Assembly (NCBI RefSeq): GCF_001446935.1
Contig: NZ_LKKK01000011.1
Location: 558,001 to 622,000 of the forward strand
DNA from: Pseudomonas sp. TTU2014-080ASC
GTDB taxonomy: Bacteria; Pseudomonadota; Gammaproteobacteria; Pseudomonadales; Pseudomonadaceae
Direction of reading: 5' to 3'
DNA length: 64,000 nt
Shown: positions 19,658 through 27,604 of the stretch, one piece after another
Layout of the letters: the number at the start of each line of letters is the position of its first letter
Numbering within the stretch: position 1 is the stretch's first letter
Program-made: the position numbers and the translations under genes
The notes under the pieces: model-generated
Told to the model about the DNA's origin: nothing
The model's input: the letters and a program-made list of their open reading frames with translations, nothing else
Database searches by the model: none

Positions 19658-20317
19658 TCAGTCCCAACCTTCCGGGCAGGCGGTGCATCCTTCCATATTG
19701 GCATCATTGAAATTGCTGAACTTGAGGCGGGTCCCCGTCAGATCAGCTCCGGCCAGATTGGCGCCGGAGAGTTTCACTTCCTGCATGTCGGCGTGTTTCA
19801 GGTTGGCGTCTTTGAGGTCGACCTTGTTCATCCAGGTCATCTCAAGGCTCGCGGCTTCCAGATTGGCGTTTTGCATTTTGGAAGCTGATATCCGGGCAAA
19901 GCCTAAAGACGCGCCGCGCAGATCAGCGTTATTGAATTTTGCCGCCTGGGCATACATAGCCCAGCCGTTAATGGCTTGCATATTCGCGTCGGTAAAGTCG
20001 GCCTGACGCAGCAGCGTTTGTTGCAAAGATGCACGGGCCAGATTGGCTCCGCGCAGCTTGGCGGTCTCCAAATTGGCCAGATCCAGCTTGGTGTGGCTCA
20101 GGTTTGCACCGCTGAGGTCTGCACCTTCCAGATTCATGCGGCGCATGTCCAGATTACTCAGGTCCTGATTGCGCAGGTCGGCTTTCGGGCATTGGCTGGC
20201 GACTTCGATGCGGCAGCCGTTGATGACTTTCACGTCATCCTCAGCAGTGTCAGAAGCGAAGGCTTCGCTACCACTGATCATCACGGCTAGGGAGAGAAAC
20301 AGAGCGTTGTATTTCAT
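19658..20317 (-). CDS. Periplasmic pentapeptide-repeat protein
   Basis: This 219-residue protein has a signal peptide (MKYNALFLSLAVMISGSEAFA-S) and about 25 pentapeptide repeats of the A(D/N)Lxx type from residue 50 to 205 (DLRNQDLSNLDMRRMNLEGA, ADLSGANLSHTKLDLANLE). These predict a right-handed quadrilateral beta-helix. The ends are capped by cysteine pairs (NGCRIEVASQC and EGCTACPEGW). As I recall, a pentapeptide gene sits at the same place beside pedE in Pseudomonas putida, so a role with the quinoprotein dehydrogenase is plausible but unproven. The ATG at 20317 is preferred to a TTG six codons upstream. Confidence 0.85.
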   Translation of the reverse strand: MKYNALFLSLAVMISGSEAFASDTAEDDVKVINGCRIEVASQCPKADLRNQDLSNLDMRRMNLEGADLSGANLSHTKLDLANLETAKLRGANLARASLQQTLLRQADFTDANMQAINGWAMYAQAAKFNNADLRGASLGFARISASKMQNANLEAASLEMTWMNKVDLKDANLKHADMQEVKLSGANLAGADLTGTRLKFSNFNDANMEGCTACPEGWD

Positions 20318-20370
20318 GACAGTGGTCTCAGACAAAAAGCGCTAACAACAGTCAGCGCCGGGTAGGGCAG

Positions 20371-20395
20371 GAGCCCTGGCGCATGGCCAGGGCTC
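20371..20395 (-). terminator. Hairpin downstream of the quinoprotein ADH gene
   Basis: GAGCCCTGGC-N5-GCCAGGGCTC is a perfect 10-bp stem 17 bases past the stop codon on the minus strand. It probably limits read-through into the pentapeptide gene. Confidence 0.7.
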
Positions 20396-20411
20396 GGTTC
20401 AGCAGGACTGA

Positions 20412-22271
20412 TTACTTCTTGTCCCAGCTTGGCAGCTTGAACACCCAGAACGAGCCGCCTTGAGCTACAGGCTTGGTCAGGTCAGCCATATCGCCGCCCC
20501 ACAGTGGTACAGCGCCGCCGTAACCGGCTGTTACGCCGATGTACTGCTCGCCATCTTGTTCCCAAGTGACAGGCGGGGAGATGATCCCGGTGCCGACTTG
20601 GAACTTCCACAGCTCCTTACCGTTTTTAGCGTCGAAGGCTTTGAAGAAGCCATCGCCAGTACCGGTGAACACCAGGTTACCCTTGGTAGCCAGCACACCC
20701 GCCCACAGTGGCAGACGCTCTTTATGTTCCCAAACGACCTTACCGGTGGTTGGGTTCATGGCGCGCAGGATACCGACGTGGTCGTCGTACAGGCGCTTGA
20801 TGCGGAAGCCCATGCCCAGGTAAGCGGAGCCTGCCTTGTAGGTGGCTTCTTCAGCCCAGTAGTCTTCTTTCCAGTGGTTGGCTGGGACGTAGAACAGACC
20901 GGTGTCTTGGCTGTATGCCATTGGGTTCCAGTTTTTGCCGCCCAGGAACGGTGGTGACACTTCTACGGTTTTGCCGCGGGTTTCACCCGGCTCTGGCTTC
21001 GGCGGACGCTGGCCTTCAACTTCAACCGGACGACCGGTTTTCAGGTCGATGTGGCTAGCCCAGGTGATTTTGTCCACGAATGGGAAGGCGTTCTGCAGTT
21101 TGCCGTTGTTGCGGTCAACCACATAGAAGAAGCCGTTACGGTCAGCGTGAGCAGTGGCCTTAACGGTTTTGCCGTCCTTGCCTTTGTAGTCAAACAGCAC
21201 CAGTTCGTTGTTGCCGGAGAAGTCCCAGGCATCGTTCGGAGTGTGCTGGTAGAACCACTTCACTTCACCGGTGGTGGCATCTACGCCAACCTGGCCGGAG
21301 GTGTACAGGCTGTCGTAATCCTTCGGATCACCGCCATCTGCGGTACGTGCCCAGCCGTTCCACGGAGCAGGGTTACCGGCACCGATGATGATGGTATTGG
21401 TTTCAGCGTCAAAGCTGGCGCTCTGCCATGGTGCACCACCGCCTTGGCTCCAGGCTTCTTTTTTGCCAGTTGGGTGGTTTGGATCATCCGGCCAGCTCGG
21501 TGCTTTGATGTCACCAGTTGGGGTGCTGTCTTTGCCGTTCAGGCGGCCCATGTGGCCTTCAACGAACGGACGCATCCACAGCTCTTCGCCGGTTTCGGTG
21601 TCACGGGCGAACAGGCGGCCAACTACGCCGAACTCGTCACCGGAGCTGCCGTGGATCAGCATGACTTTGCCGGACTTTTGGTCTTTAACGATGGTCGGGG
21701 CGCCCGTCATGGTGTAACCGACAGCGTGATCACCGAACTTCTTGTTCCAGACGACTTTACCGGTGTCTTTGTTCAGGGCCACAACGCGTGCGTCGAGGGT
21801 GCCGAAGTAGACCTTGTCGCCGTAGATAGCAACACCGCGGTTTACCACGTCACAGCATGGACGGATGTTATCCGGCAGACGGTGGCTGTAGCTCCACAGA
21901 CGCTGGCCAGTTTTGGCATCAAGGGCAAATACGCGGGAATAGGAACCTGTTACGTACACAATGCCGTCATGGATGACCGCTTGGGACTCTTGGCCACGCT
22001 GCTTTTCGTCACCGAAAGAGTAGGACCAGGCAGGGGTCAGCTTGAATACGTTGTCAGCGTTGACCTGAGTCAGCGGGCTCCAGCGCTGGGCATTGGTGCC
22101 CATGCCGTACTGCAGCACGTTGTTGGTGGTCAGGTGGTCATTGGCAATGTCTTCCCAGGTGACATTCTTGGCCAATACGCTGCCACTCAGACTCAGGCTG
22201 CCGATCAGCAGCAGGCTTTGAACGGCACGTGCCACAGGGTGTGGAGTGCTGGGTAACTGTCTTGTTGTCAT
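20412..22271 (-). CDS. exaA: Quinoprotein (PQQ) alcohol dehydrogenase, Ca-type, ExaA/PedE
   Basis: This 619-residue periplasmic eight-bladed propeller oxidises primary alcohols with PQQ and passes electrons to a c550-type cytochrome. A signal peptide ends near SVLA-K. The vicinal disulfide C139-C140 (RPCCDVVNRG) contacts PQQ. The catalytic aspartate is D350 in WDFSGNNE. The residue two places on is Ser352, as in calcium-dependent PedE, and not the extra Asp of lanthanide enzymes. The ATG at 22271 starts the signal peptide. It is divergent from its cytochrome gene, with a CTACCAA-containing dyad between them. The pedE name is used in P. putida. Confidence 0.95.
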   Translation of the reverse strand: MTTRQLPSTPHPVARAVQSLLLIGSLSLSGSVLAKNVTWEDIANDHLTTNNVLQYGMGTNAQRWSPLTQVNADNVFKLTPAWSYSFGDEKQRGQESQAVIHDGIVYVTGSYSRVFALDAKTGQRLWSYSHRLPDNIRPCCDVVNRGVAIYGDKVYFGTLDARVVALNKDTGKVVWNKKFGDHAVGYTMTGAPTIVKDQKSGKVMLIHGSSGDEFGVVGRLFARDTETGEELWMRPFVEGHMGRLNGKDSTPTGDIKAPSWPDDPNHPTGKKEAWSQGGGAPWQSASFDAETNTIIIGAGNPAPWNGWARTADGGDPKDYDSLYTSGQVGVDATTGEVKWFYQHTPNDAWDFSGNNELVLFDYKGKDGKTVKATAHADRNGFFYVVDRNNGKLQNAFPFVDKITWASHIDLKTGRPVEVEGQRPPKPEPGETRGKTVEVSPPFLGGKNWNPMAYSQDTGLFYVPANHWKEDYWAEEATYKAGSAYLGMGFRIKRLYDDHVGILRAMNPTTGKVVWEHKERLPLWAGVLATKGNLVFTGTGDGFFKAFDAKNGKELWKFQVGTGIISPPVTWEQDGEQYIGVTAGYGGAVPLWGGDMADLTKPVAQGGSFWVFKLPSWDKK

Positions 22272-22585
22272 GGTTGTGGTTTCCCATCGTGGTGAGGAAT
22301 TTACCGGTCCGGCCTGGGTGGCGACCTGGCCAGTTGATAGTGAAACCAGGCGCATTAAGCCGATACGGAAAAACTCCCGCCCTTGTCGGGAAGATTGCCC
22401 AAGCCGGTCATGAATTAGCCTTGCTGCTAAAGCGCGTTAATGGATGGTCGTAAGCCCTACTACCAAGGGAGTAGAAACGGACGACCAAAGCAGAATTCGG
22501 TGAGCCCCGGGCAATTCCTAAGATGCTCGCAGTCAAGCTCTGCGTGAGCTGAATTTGCGTGCACTACTGTTATGAGGCTCCGAAC
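22272..22585. promoter_or_regulatory. Divergent promoter region of the quinoprotein ADH and cytochrome c genes
   Basis: This 314-bp gap holds a nested dyad at 22445-22487. The outer arms are TGGTCGT/ACGACCA and the inner arms CTACT/AGTAG, around CTACCAAGG. The same CTACCAA core occurs before the second ADH gene, the aldehyde dehydrogenase gene and pqqA. No ORF with a good ribosome site is seen. Confidence 0.55.
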
Positions 22586-23005
22586 ATGAAGGTTAACAAG
22601 AAGAATGTTTTTGCCCTGCTTGCACTGGCCTTCTCGGCCAACATTTGGGCGCACGGTGACGTGGTTCCGCAGGCAGTAAAAACTGAAGGTCTGGAGCCGC
22701 TGGGTGAAGAATGGCGCGACGAAAACCCGTACCGCGATAACCCGCGTGCGATTGAGATCGGTTCGTCCGCCTACAACCAGAACTGTGCCGCGTGCCACGG
22801 TCTGGAAGCTAAATCCGGTGGTATCGCCCCTGACCTGCGCCTTCTGGAAAAAGGCCCAATGGGGGATGAGTGGTTCAAAGAGCGAGTGATCAACGGTGCG
22901 GTGCGTGATGGCCGTGTCTATATGCCGAAAATGGCTGATTACCTGAGCCAGGAAGCGCTGTGGGCTGTGCGTTCCTACCTTGAGAGCGTGGCTATCGAGG
23001 AGTGA
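22586..23005 (+). CDS. exaB: Cytochrome c550-type electron acceptor of quinoprotein ADH
   Basis: This 139-residue periplasmic class I cytochrome c has a signal peptide (MKVNKKNVFALLALAFSANIWA-H). The haem-binding CAACH is at 67-71, and the axial methionine probably lies in VYMPKM (M113 or M116). It matches the ExaB/PedF electron acceptor. The ATG at 22586 has GAGG upstream. It heads a plus-strand run with the periplasmic binding protein, which starts five bases after its stop, so it is probably co-transcribed with the accessory genes. Confidence 0.93.
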   Translation: MKVNKKNVFALLALAFSANIWAHGDVVPQAVKTEGLEPLGEEWRDENPYRDNPRAIEIGSSAYNQNCAACHGLEAKSGGIAPDLRLLEKGPMGDEWFKERVINGAVRDGRVYMPKMADYLSQEALWAVRSYLESVAIEE

Positions 23006-23010
23006 TCGCC

Positions 23011-23907
23011 ATGCGCCGTCACCTGTTGGTGTTAGGTGTCCTGTTCAGCGTACTGAGCCTGCTGTGTTTACCACTGCAGGCTCAAGTGCGTGATTACGAC
23101 ACCATTGTTGAGTCGGGCTACATCAAGGTCGCGCTGTACAAGGACTTCCCACCGTACAGCTTCCATCAGGACGGCAAACCCCGCGGGACTGATTACGAAA
23201 TCGCCCAAGCGCTGGCTAAAGGTCTGGGGCTTGAGCTGCAAGTGATCTGGGCACCGCCCGGTGAGAAACTCGACGACGACCTACGCGACTACATCTGGCG
23301 CGGCCATTATCTGCGGCCCAAAGAGCTGGCCGATGTGATGCTGCGGGTGCCTTACGACCGCGAGTTCTCCTACAAACGCAATGAACTGGGCGAGCTGGTT
23401 AACGAGCTGGTGGTGATGTTCGGGCCGTATCAGCGCGAACGCTGGCAAGTGGCCTATGACACCCGTCGGCTTGAGTCCGTACCCAGCGTGGCCGTATTCC
23501 GTACGCACCCGATCGGCGTTGAGGTCGAAAGTGTGCCGTCGTTCTACCTGTCGTACGTATTCCAGGGCTCATTGAGCAAGCAAACGCACCATTACACCAA
23601 CCCTGAACTGGCCTTTGCCGGGATGAAGGCCGGTGAAGTGGATGCGGTCATGGCCATGCGCGGAGAGATCCAGTGGCTGTACGGCCAGGCTAACGACAAA
23701 AAGCTGGCCTTGGCCGAAAACGCCTATCCGGATATGGGCCGCCAGGTCTGGGATATCGGCATGGCGGTACACGAGACCAACCGCCAGTTGGCCTATGCGC
23801 TGGAAGGGCAGTTGGAAGAACTGATCCTCAATGGTGAGCTGAAGAAGATCTACGCCAGCTATGGCCTGACCTATGAGCTGCCAGAGCTGTATCAGGAGAC
23901 TGAATAA
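23011..23907 (+). CDS. Periplasmic substrate-binding-like protein of quinoprotein systems (MxaJ/XoxJ-like)
   Basis: This 298-residue protein has a signal peptide (MRRHLLVLGVLFSVLSLLCLPLQA-Q) and a bilobed SBP_bac_3-type fold (GYIKVALYKDFPPYSFHQDGKPRGTDYEIAQALAKGLGLEL). This family accompanies PQQ dehydrogenases (MxaJ/XoxJ). It is thought to help maturation or activation of the enzyme rather than solute uptake, and no ABC permease gene is nearby. The ATG at 23011 has GAGGAG nine bases upstream, overlapping the cytochrome stop region. It probably serves one or both quinoprotein ADHs. Confidence 0.88.
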   Translation: MRRHLLVLGVLFSVLSLLCLPLQAQVRDYDTIVESGYIKVALYKDFPPYSFHQDGKPRGTDYEIAQALAKGLGLELQVIWAPPGEKLDDDLRDYIWRGHYLRPKELADVMLRVPYDREFSYKRNELGELVNELVVMFGPYQRERWQVAYDTRRLESVPSVAVFRTHPIGVEVESVPSFYLSYVFQGSLSKQTHHYTNPELAFAGMKAGEVDAVMAMRGEIQWLYGQANDKKLALAENAYPDMGRQVWDIGMAVHETNRQLAYALEGQLEELILNGELKKIYASYGLTYELPELYQETE

Positions 23908-23922
23908 CAGCGTGTCACCTGC

Positions 23923-23945
23923 GTAGGAGCGGCTTTAGCCGCGAG
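23923..23945 (+). repeat. REP-type element
   Basis: GTAGGAGCGGCTTTAGCCGCGAG contains the perfect hairpin GCGGCT-TT-AGCCGC (23929-23942). It matches the general GTAGGAGCGG...CCGCGA form of Pseudomonas REP sequences. It lies in the gap after the binding-protein gene. Confidence 0.75.
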
Positions 23946-24015
23946 CGAACGGCAACAGGGTTCACGGCTGAAGCTATTTCCACAGATTGGTCAGAAGGCG
24001 GTAACGGAGGGTGTG

Positions 24016-24771
24016 ATGGAGCTTGATTGGCGTTCATTTCTACTGCTGGCGTTGTTTGCCTTTGCCACTGAAGGCCGGGCCGCGCAAAACGACCCGGTCA
24101 CCTCGGTGATGTGGGAGTACTACCACGAGCGACTGCTTGGCGGTGAGCCTTTCATCTTTGATGAAAAGGTCAAACTCAGTGCGCCACCGTTTGCCGAAGA
24201 TGCCCGTCAGGTGCCGATCCAGATTGATGCCACTGCTCTTCAGCAAGATGTGGTGCGGATTCTGGCCTGGGCCGAGCTGAACCCCATTCCGCAGATTGTC
24301 GACTTCCAGCCCGGAGAGCAGGTGCTGCCGCGCCTGGCTATCCGTATCCGCATCGAACAGGCCACGCCAATTCGTGCTGCTGTGCAGACCCGCGATGGCA
24401 TGTGGCATATCGGCTCCACTCATATTGACGCCGCTGGTGGCGGCTGCACCGCACCCAGCGTCGTGCGTGCCCAGCCCGGCTGGGAGGAGCGCCTGGGCGA
24501 AGTGCTGGGCAAGCGCTTTGAGCTGGAAGATGCCAGCCGCCTGCGTTTGCAGGTCTCGCACCCGATGGACAATGGCTTGATCAGCGGCGTTCCTGAGTTC
24601 TTCCTCAATCAAGCACAGCTACGCGATGCGCAAGGTAACGCGCTGGCCACGCTGGAGCTGTTTCCGGCCGTTAGCGAAAACCCGACCATCAGCCTGGATC
24701 TGAAAGAGAAGGGCAGCGCTGAACTGTGGCTGCGGGACAACAACGGCAACGAATTTAAGGCAGCGCTGTAA
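24016..24771 (+). CDS. SoxYZ-like carrier protein associated with quinoprotein dehydrogenase
   Basis: This 251-residue periplasmic protein has a signal peptide (LDWRSFLLLALFAFATEGRAA) and a SoxY-like half followed by a SoxZ-like half. A single cysteine, C144, lies in AAGGGCTAPS, the equivalent of the SoxY swinging-arm GGCG motif. HPMDNG (183-188) corresponds to the SoxZ HPMETG. It belongs to the quinoprotein-dehydrogenase-associated SoxYZ-like family. A thiol-bound intermediate or redox relay is implied, but the substrate is unknown. The ATG at 24016 is preferred over the GTG just before it because of the GGAGGG spacing. The second such gene in the window is at 39668. Confidence 0.85.
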   Translation: MELDWRSFLLLALFAFATEGRAAQNDPVTSVMWEYYHERLLGGEPFIFDEKVKLSAPPFAEDARQVPIQIDATALQQDVVRILAWAELNPIPQIVDFQPGEQVLPRLAIRIRIEQATPIRAAVQTRDGMWHIGSTHIDAAGGGCTAPSVVRAQPGWEERLGEVLGKRFELEDASRLRLQVSHPMDNGLISGVPEFFLNQAQLRDAQGNALATLELFPAVSENPTISLDLKEKGSAELWLRDNNGNEFKAAL

Positions 24772-24799
24772 CGCCTGCCGCTAACAGCTAGGAACTCCC

Positions 24800-25108
24800 A
24801 TGATCAAAGTCAGCGTGCTGTATCCCAACAAGGCCGGTGTTCGCTTCGACCTCAGCTATTACTGCAACGAGCACATGGAAATTGTCCGCGAGTGCCTCGG
24901 CGCAGCCTGCAAAGGCATCGCGGTGGATGCAGCCATCAGCAGTGATCCATTGCAGCCATACTGCGCCATCGGCCATTTGTTCTTCGACAGTGTTGAGGTG
25001 TTCCAACAGGCCTTCGCTCCCCACGCCGAGCGCATCATGGGCGACTTGCCGAACTTCACTGACAGCCAGCCGCTGGTGCAAATCAGCGATGTGCTGATGG
25101 CCCCTTAG
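24800..25108 (+). CDS. EthD-family small protein
   Basis: This 102-residue protein is a ferredoxin-like alpha/beta-barrel protein of the EthD type. MIKVSVLYPNKAGVRFDLSYYCNEHMEIVRE and GHLFFDSVEVFQQAFAPHAERIMGDLPNFTD are the typical N- and C-terminal signatures. It has no signal peptide, so it is probably cytoplasmic. It sits between the SoxYZ-like and metallohydrolase genes with short gaps, as part of the plus-strand quinoprotein accessory operon. The function in this setting is unknown. Confidence 0.8.
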   Translation: MIKVSVLYPNKAGVRFDLSYYCNEHMEIVRECLGAACKGIAVDAAISSDPLQPYCAIGHLFFDSVEVFQQAFAPHAERIMGDLPNFTDSQPLVQISDVLMAP

Positions 25109-25128
25109 AACAGCCGGGAGATGTAACG

Positions 25129-26055
25129 ATGCGCTGGTTATTGATGGTGGCGTGGCTGGCTTGCTCGCTGGCTTATGCGCAGCTGGATTACAAACTGCAA
25201 CCGCGCAGCATTGCCGAGGGTGTCTGGCTGGTGGAAGGGAGCACCGATAACTTCTCGGTGGCCAACGGTGGCGCCATCGTCAACGTCGGCTTTATTGTCG
25301 CTGAGCAGGGCGTGATTGTGATTGATAGCGGCACCTCCAAACGCTATGGCGAAGCCCTGCGCGCTGCGATTGGCAAGGTGACGGACAAACCCATCCTCAA
25401 AGTCATCCTCACTCACCATCATCCGGACCATGCTTTCGGTAACCAGGCCTTCAGCGATGTGCCCATTGCTGCGCTGAAAGAAACCACGCGCTTGTTGGCT
25501 GAACAAGGCGAGGGCATGGCGGAGAATATGTACCGCTTAGTGGGCGACTGGATGCGCGGCACTGAAGTGCTGCTGCCAACCGAAACCATTGAGCCGGGTG
25601 CCGTTGAAATCGGCGGGCGCAGCCTGCAACTGCTGGCACTACGCGGACACACCGGTGCTGATTTGGCGATTCTGGATACTAAAACTGGTGTGCTGTTTGC
25701 AGGCGATATTCTCTTCTATCAACGCGCACTGACCACGCCCAACACACCGGGGCTAGATGTCTGGCTGGCGGACCTTGATCAATTGCAGGCATTGCCGTGG
25801 AAACAGATCGTACCCGGTCATGGCCCACTGACCACCAACGATGCGCCGTTTGCCCAGATGCGCGATTACCTCGGCTGGCTCGACGGCTTGCTGCGCAACG
25901 GCGCAGAGCAGGGCGCGGAGATGAATGAACTGATTCGCGCCACCATCCCCGAGCGTTTCGCTGGCGTCAGCCTGACCCGCTACGAGCTGATCCGCAGCGT
26001 CAGCCATCTGTATCCGCGTTATGAATCGGCGCGTATGGAGCGGGTGGATCAATAA
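25129..26055 (+). CDS. Quinoprotein relay-type metallo-beta-lactamase-fold hydrolase
   Basis: This 308-residue protein has a short signal peptide (MRWLLMVAWLACSLAYA-Q). Its metal-binding motifs are THHHPDHAFGN (H96, H98, D100, H101), LRGHTGADL, FAGDILF and VPGHGP. It fits the quinoprotein relay system zinc metallohydrolase group, found beside SoxYZ-like carriers and PQQ dehydrogenases. A thioester or sulfur-linked substrate carried by the SoxYZ-like protein is an attractive but untested idea. It ends the accessory operon that began with the cytochrome gene. Confidence 0.85.
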   Translation: MRWLLMVAWLACSLAYAQLDYKLQPRSIAEGVWLVEGSTDNFSVANGGAIVNVGFIVAEQGVIVIDSGTSKRYGEALRAAIGKVTDKPILKVILTHHHPDHAFGNQAFSDVPIAALKETTRLLAEQGEGMAENMYRLVGDWMRGTEVLLPTETIEPGAVEIGGRSLQLLALRGHTGADLAILDTKTGVLFAGDILFYQRALTTPNTPGLDVWLADLDQLQALPWKQIVPGHGPLTTNDAPFAQMRDYLGWLDGLLRNGAEQGAEMNELIRATIPERFAGVSLTRYELIRSVSHLYPRYESARMERVDQ

Positions 26056-26075
26056 ACAGAGACACCTGCACGAAA

Positions 26076-26098
26076 TGTTTACATGCGAAAAGTAGACA
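26076..26098. promoter_or_regulatory. Imperfect dyad TGTTTAC-N9-GTAGACA, possible WYL-regulator site
   Basis: The arms are TGTTTAC and GTAGACA (one mismatch). It lies 59 bases before the 33-residue ORF and resembles the TTTAC...GTAAA dyad in front of the WYL gene, with a spacer one base longer. It is a candidate second operator. Confidence 0.4.
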
Positions 26099-26157
26099 TA
26101 TCGTGCGGGTGAGTGCGACTGGCTAAGGTGGCTCCATCACTCACAGGAGGCACCACC

Positions 26158-26259
26158 ATGAACATGCTGCTGTTATCCAATCACCTCGTAGCACTTTTAA
26201 CCTTGCTGCCAGTTTTTCTGCTGTTGGCGCGGCTGGCTTACGGCGGCAAATGTTACTGA
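26158..26259 (+). CDS. 33-residue single-pass membrane peptide
   Basis: The ATG at 26158 follows a perfect CAGGAGG ribosome site at seven-base spacing. The frame encodes MNMLLLSNHLVALLTLLPVF, then LLLARLAYGGKCY. That is one hydrophobic helix (about 3-25) with a short basic, cysteine-containing tail. The last seven bases overlap the end of the convergent WYL gene. It is too short for family recognition. The strong ribosome site and upstream dyad support translation, but expression is unproven. Confidence 0.55.
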   Translation: MNMLLLSNHLVALLTLLPVFLLLARLAYGGKCY

Positions 26260-27131
26260 TACAGCCAGGGCTGAATCTCATCCAGATTGGCCACCACAAT
26301 CTGCTGCGCCGAAGCCTTGGCGTGAATCTTGGTCGGGTCCAGCTGGTAGCGTTGCAGTACGTACTGCACCAATGAGCCGCGGGTTTCGATGCGCAGCTGG
26401 CCGTCAGCCATGCCGTAATCCGCCTCGATAATCTGCCGCTGCTCGGGCTTGAGCCGTGAGTCCGGCTCGATGATGACCGTAGCCTGCGTGTTCCAGTCTT
26501 CGTCCTGCTCGCGGGTGTGTTCGCTGCTGCCCTCCATCAGATCAGGCACGCCGCGGAAGCGGCTCAGGACAAAGTCGCGGTAATCGCGGTTCTTCTCGCA
26601 ATAAGCCCGCACATGCCAGCGCATGCCTGAATAGATCAGGGTGTGCGGCACAATCAGACGGGTTTCCCCATCCGGTGTGTTAAACGACACGTACTCACAC
26701 TCCAAACGTAATCCTTCACGGCAGGCCTTGAGCAGCGGGCGCAGCACTTCAGGGCGAATGGTGCGGTCCGGCACTTTCAGCACCTCAGTGTGGGCGTAGG
26801 CCAGCGCCAGCCCCTCAATGTGCGGCGCACGTTCCTGATTCTGGTTGAGCAAATGCAGATAGGCGCTGGCGCTGTCGTCGATAAATAGCGGTTTGAAGTG
26901 CTTACTGGGTACGTACCCCTTGAGGAACTTGTCGTACTCCAGATTCTTCGGCGCGTGCTCGTTGATGTAGGTGTTGATGTCCTTCGATGCCTGCTGACGG
27001 CTGATACCAAAGCTCTGCATCAGGTGCGTGGTGGTCAGGCGGCCCTCCCACCAGGCCACGGTTTCGATTAGGCGATAACGCAGCGCCAGATCCCAGCGCA
27101 CGGATTCGATTGTCTGTTGACGTTTCATCAT
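26253..27131 (-). CDS. WYL-domain transcriptional regulator (BrxR/CapW-like architecture)
   Basis: This 292-residue protein has an N-terminal winged helix (RLIETVAWWEGRLTTTHLMQSFGISRQQASKDINTYI, about 20-56), a WYL domain (LECEYVSFNTPDGETRLIVPHTLIYSGMRWHVRAYCEKNRDYRDFVLSRF, about 150-200) and a C-terminal extension of the WCX type. The length and order match ligand-sensing repressors such as BrxR/CapW, known from defence islands. No BREX or CBASS genes are present here. A TTTAC...GTAAA dyad lies 20 bases before the start, suggesting autoregulation. Two ATGs in tandem start it, and the second (27128) has better spacing to GGAGGG. Confidence 0.85.
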   Translation of the reverse strand: MMKRQQTIESVRWDLALRYRLIETVAWWEGRLTTTHLMQSFGISRQQASKDINTYINEHAPKNLEYDKFLKGYVPSKHFKPLFIDDSASAYLHLLNQNQERAPHIEGLALAYAHTEVLKVPDRTIRPEVLRPLLKACREGLRLECEYVSFNTPDGETRLIVPHTLIYSGMRWHVRAYCEKNRDYRDFVLSRFRGVPDLMEGSSEHTREQDEDWNTQATVIIEPDSRLKPEQRQIIEADYGMADGQLRIETRGSLVQYVLQRYQLDPTKIHAKASAQQIVVANLDEIQPWLYQ

Positions 27132-27151
27132 CCCTCCATCTGTTCGAAAAC

Positions 27152-27169
27152 TTTACCTGTACACGTAAA
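27152..27169. promoter_or_regulatory. Dyad TTTAC-C-TGTACA-C-GTAAA before the WYL gene
   Basis: This 18-bp dyad has a single mismatched pair. It is centred in the 127-bp gap between the divergent WYL gene and the 87-residue membrane protein gene, so one bound dimer could control both. It resembles the dyad at 26076-26098. Confidence 0.55.
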
Positions 27170-27258
27170 CACTCTGGATGTGTCGCGTAACGCTACATAT
27201 CTTGCAGCCATCATTCAAGCAAACCGCCGGTTGGCGGACAGTGGGAGGTGGCAAAACG

Positions 27259-27522
27259 GTGAACGCAATCTGGCTGATCTGGAGTGTGCTCGGTGGCAGT
27301 GTTTTGTTGGTGCTGGTGGCCGTTATGGCCGTGCTTTGGCAGCACTACCTGAACCGTGATCTGCAAGCCGCCTGTGCCGAATGCCGGGGCAACCTTAAAC
27401 GCTTGCGAGAGCAGCGCGATCAGCTGGAAGAAAAGATCCAGGAACTCAGCGCCGGCCTGCGTGCAGAAAAAGCTCATGTGGCGCAGTTGCAGCGGCAGGT
27501 GGAGTTGCTGCGTGAATTGTAA
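27259..27522 (+). CDS. Small membrane-anchored coiled-coil protein
   Basis: This 87-residue protein starts at a GTG (27259) with GGGAGG about ten bases upstream. It has one N-terminal membrane helix (NAIWLIWSVLGGSVLLVLVAVMAVLW, about 2-27), a CAEC pair, and a long C-terminal coiled coil (RLREQRDQLEEKIQELSAGL, then RAEKAHVAQLQRQVELLREL). It looks like a bitopic scaffold or partner-binding protein. It is divergent from the WYL regulator. I do not recognise a family. Confidence 0.6.
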   Translation: MNAIWLIWSVLGGSVLLVLVAVMAVLWQHYLNRDLQAACAECRGNLKRLREQRDQLEEKIQELSAGLRAEKAHVAQLQRQVELLREL

Positions 27523-27527
27523 TGTGC

Positions 27528-27588
27528 TTATTCGCGGCTGGAGCCGCTCCTCGGACTTGATAATTGTGGGAGCGGTTCAGCCACGAAC
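27528..27588. repeat. REPIN: two inverted REP sequences
   Basis: A minus-strand REP (27530-27551, GCGGCTGGAGCCGC core) and a plus-strand REP (27564-27588, TGTGGGAGCGGTTCAGCCACGAA) face each other across about 12 bases. This is the REPIN arrangement common in Pseudomonas. It sits in the gap between two convergent genes. Confidence 0.75.
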
Positions 27589-27604
27589 AGTTGGTAGGGG
27601 GCGC

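Noticed and set aside
21051..22256. 401-codon plus-strand frame antisense to the first quinoprotein ADH
   Set aside because: Low-complexity, family-less translation opposite a clear PQQ dehydrogenase with active-site motifs.
26253..27131. Possible defence island because of the BrxR/CapW-like WYL regulator
   Set aside because: No BREX, CBASS, restriction or toxin genes lie nearby. The regulator alone does not make a defence system.
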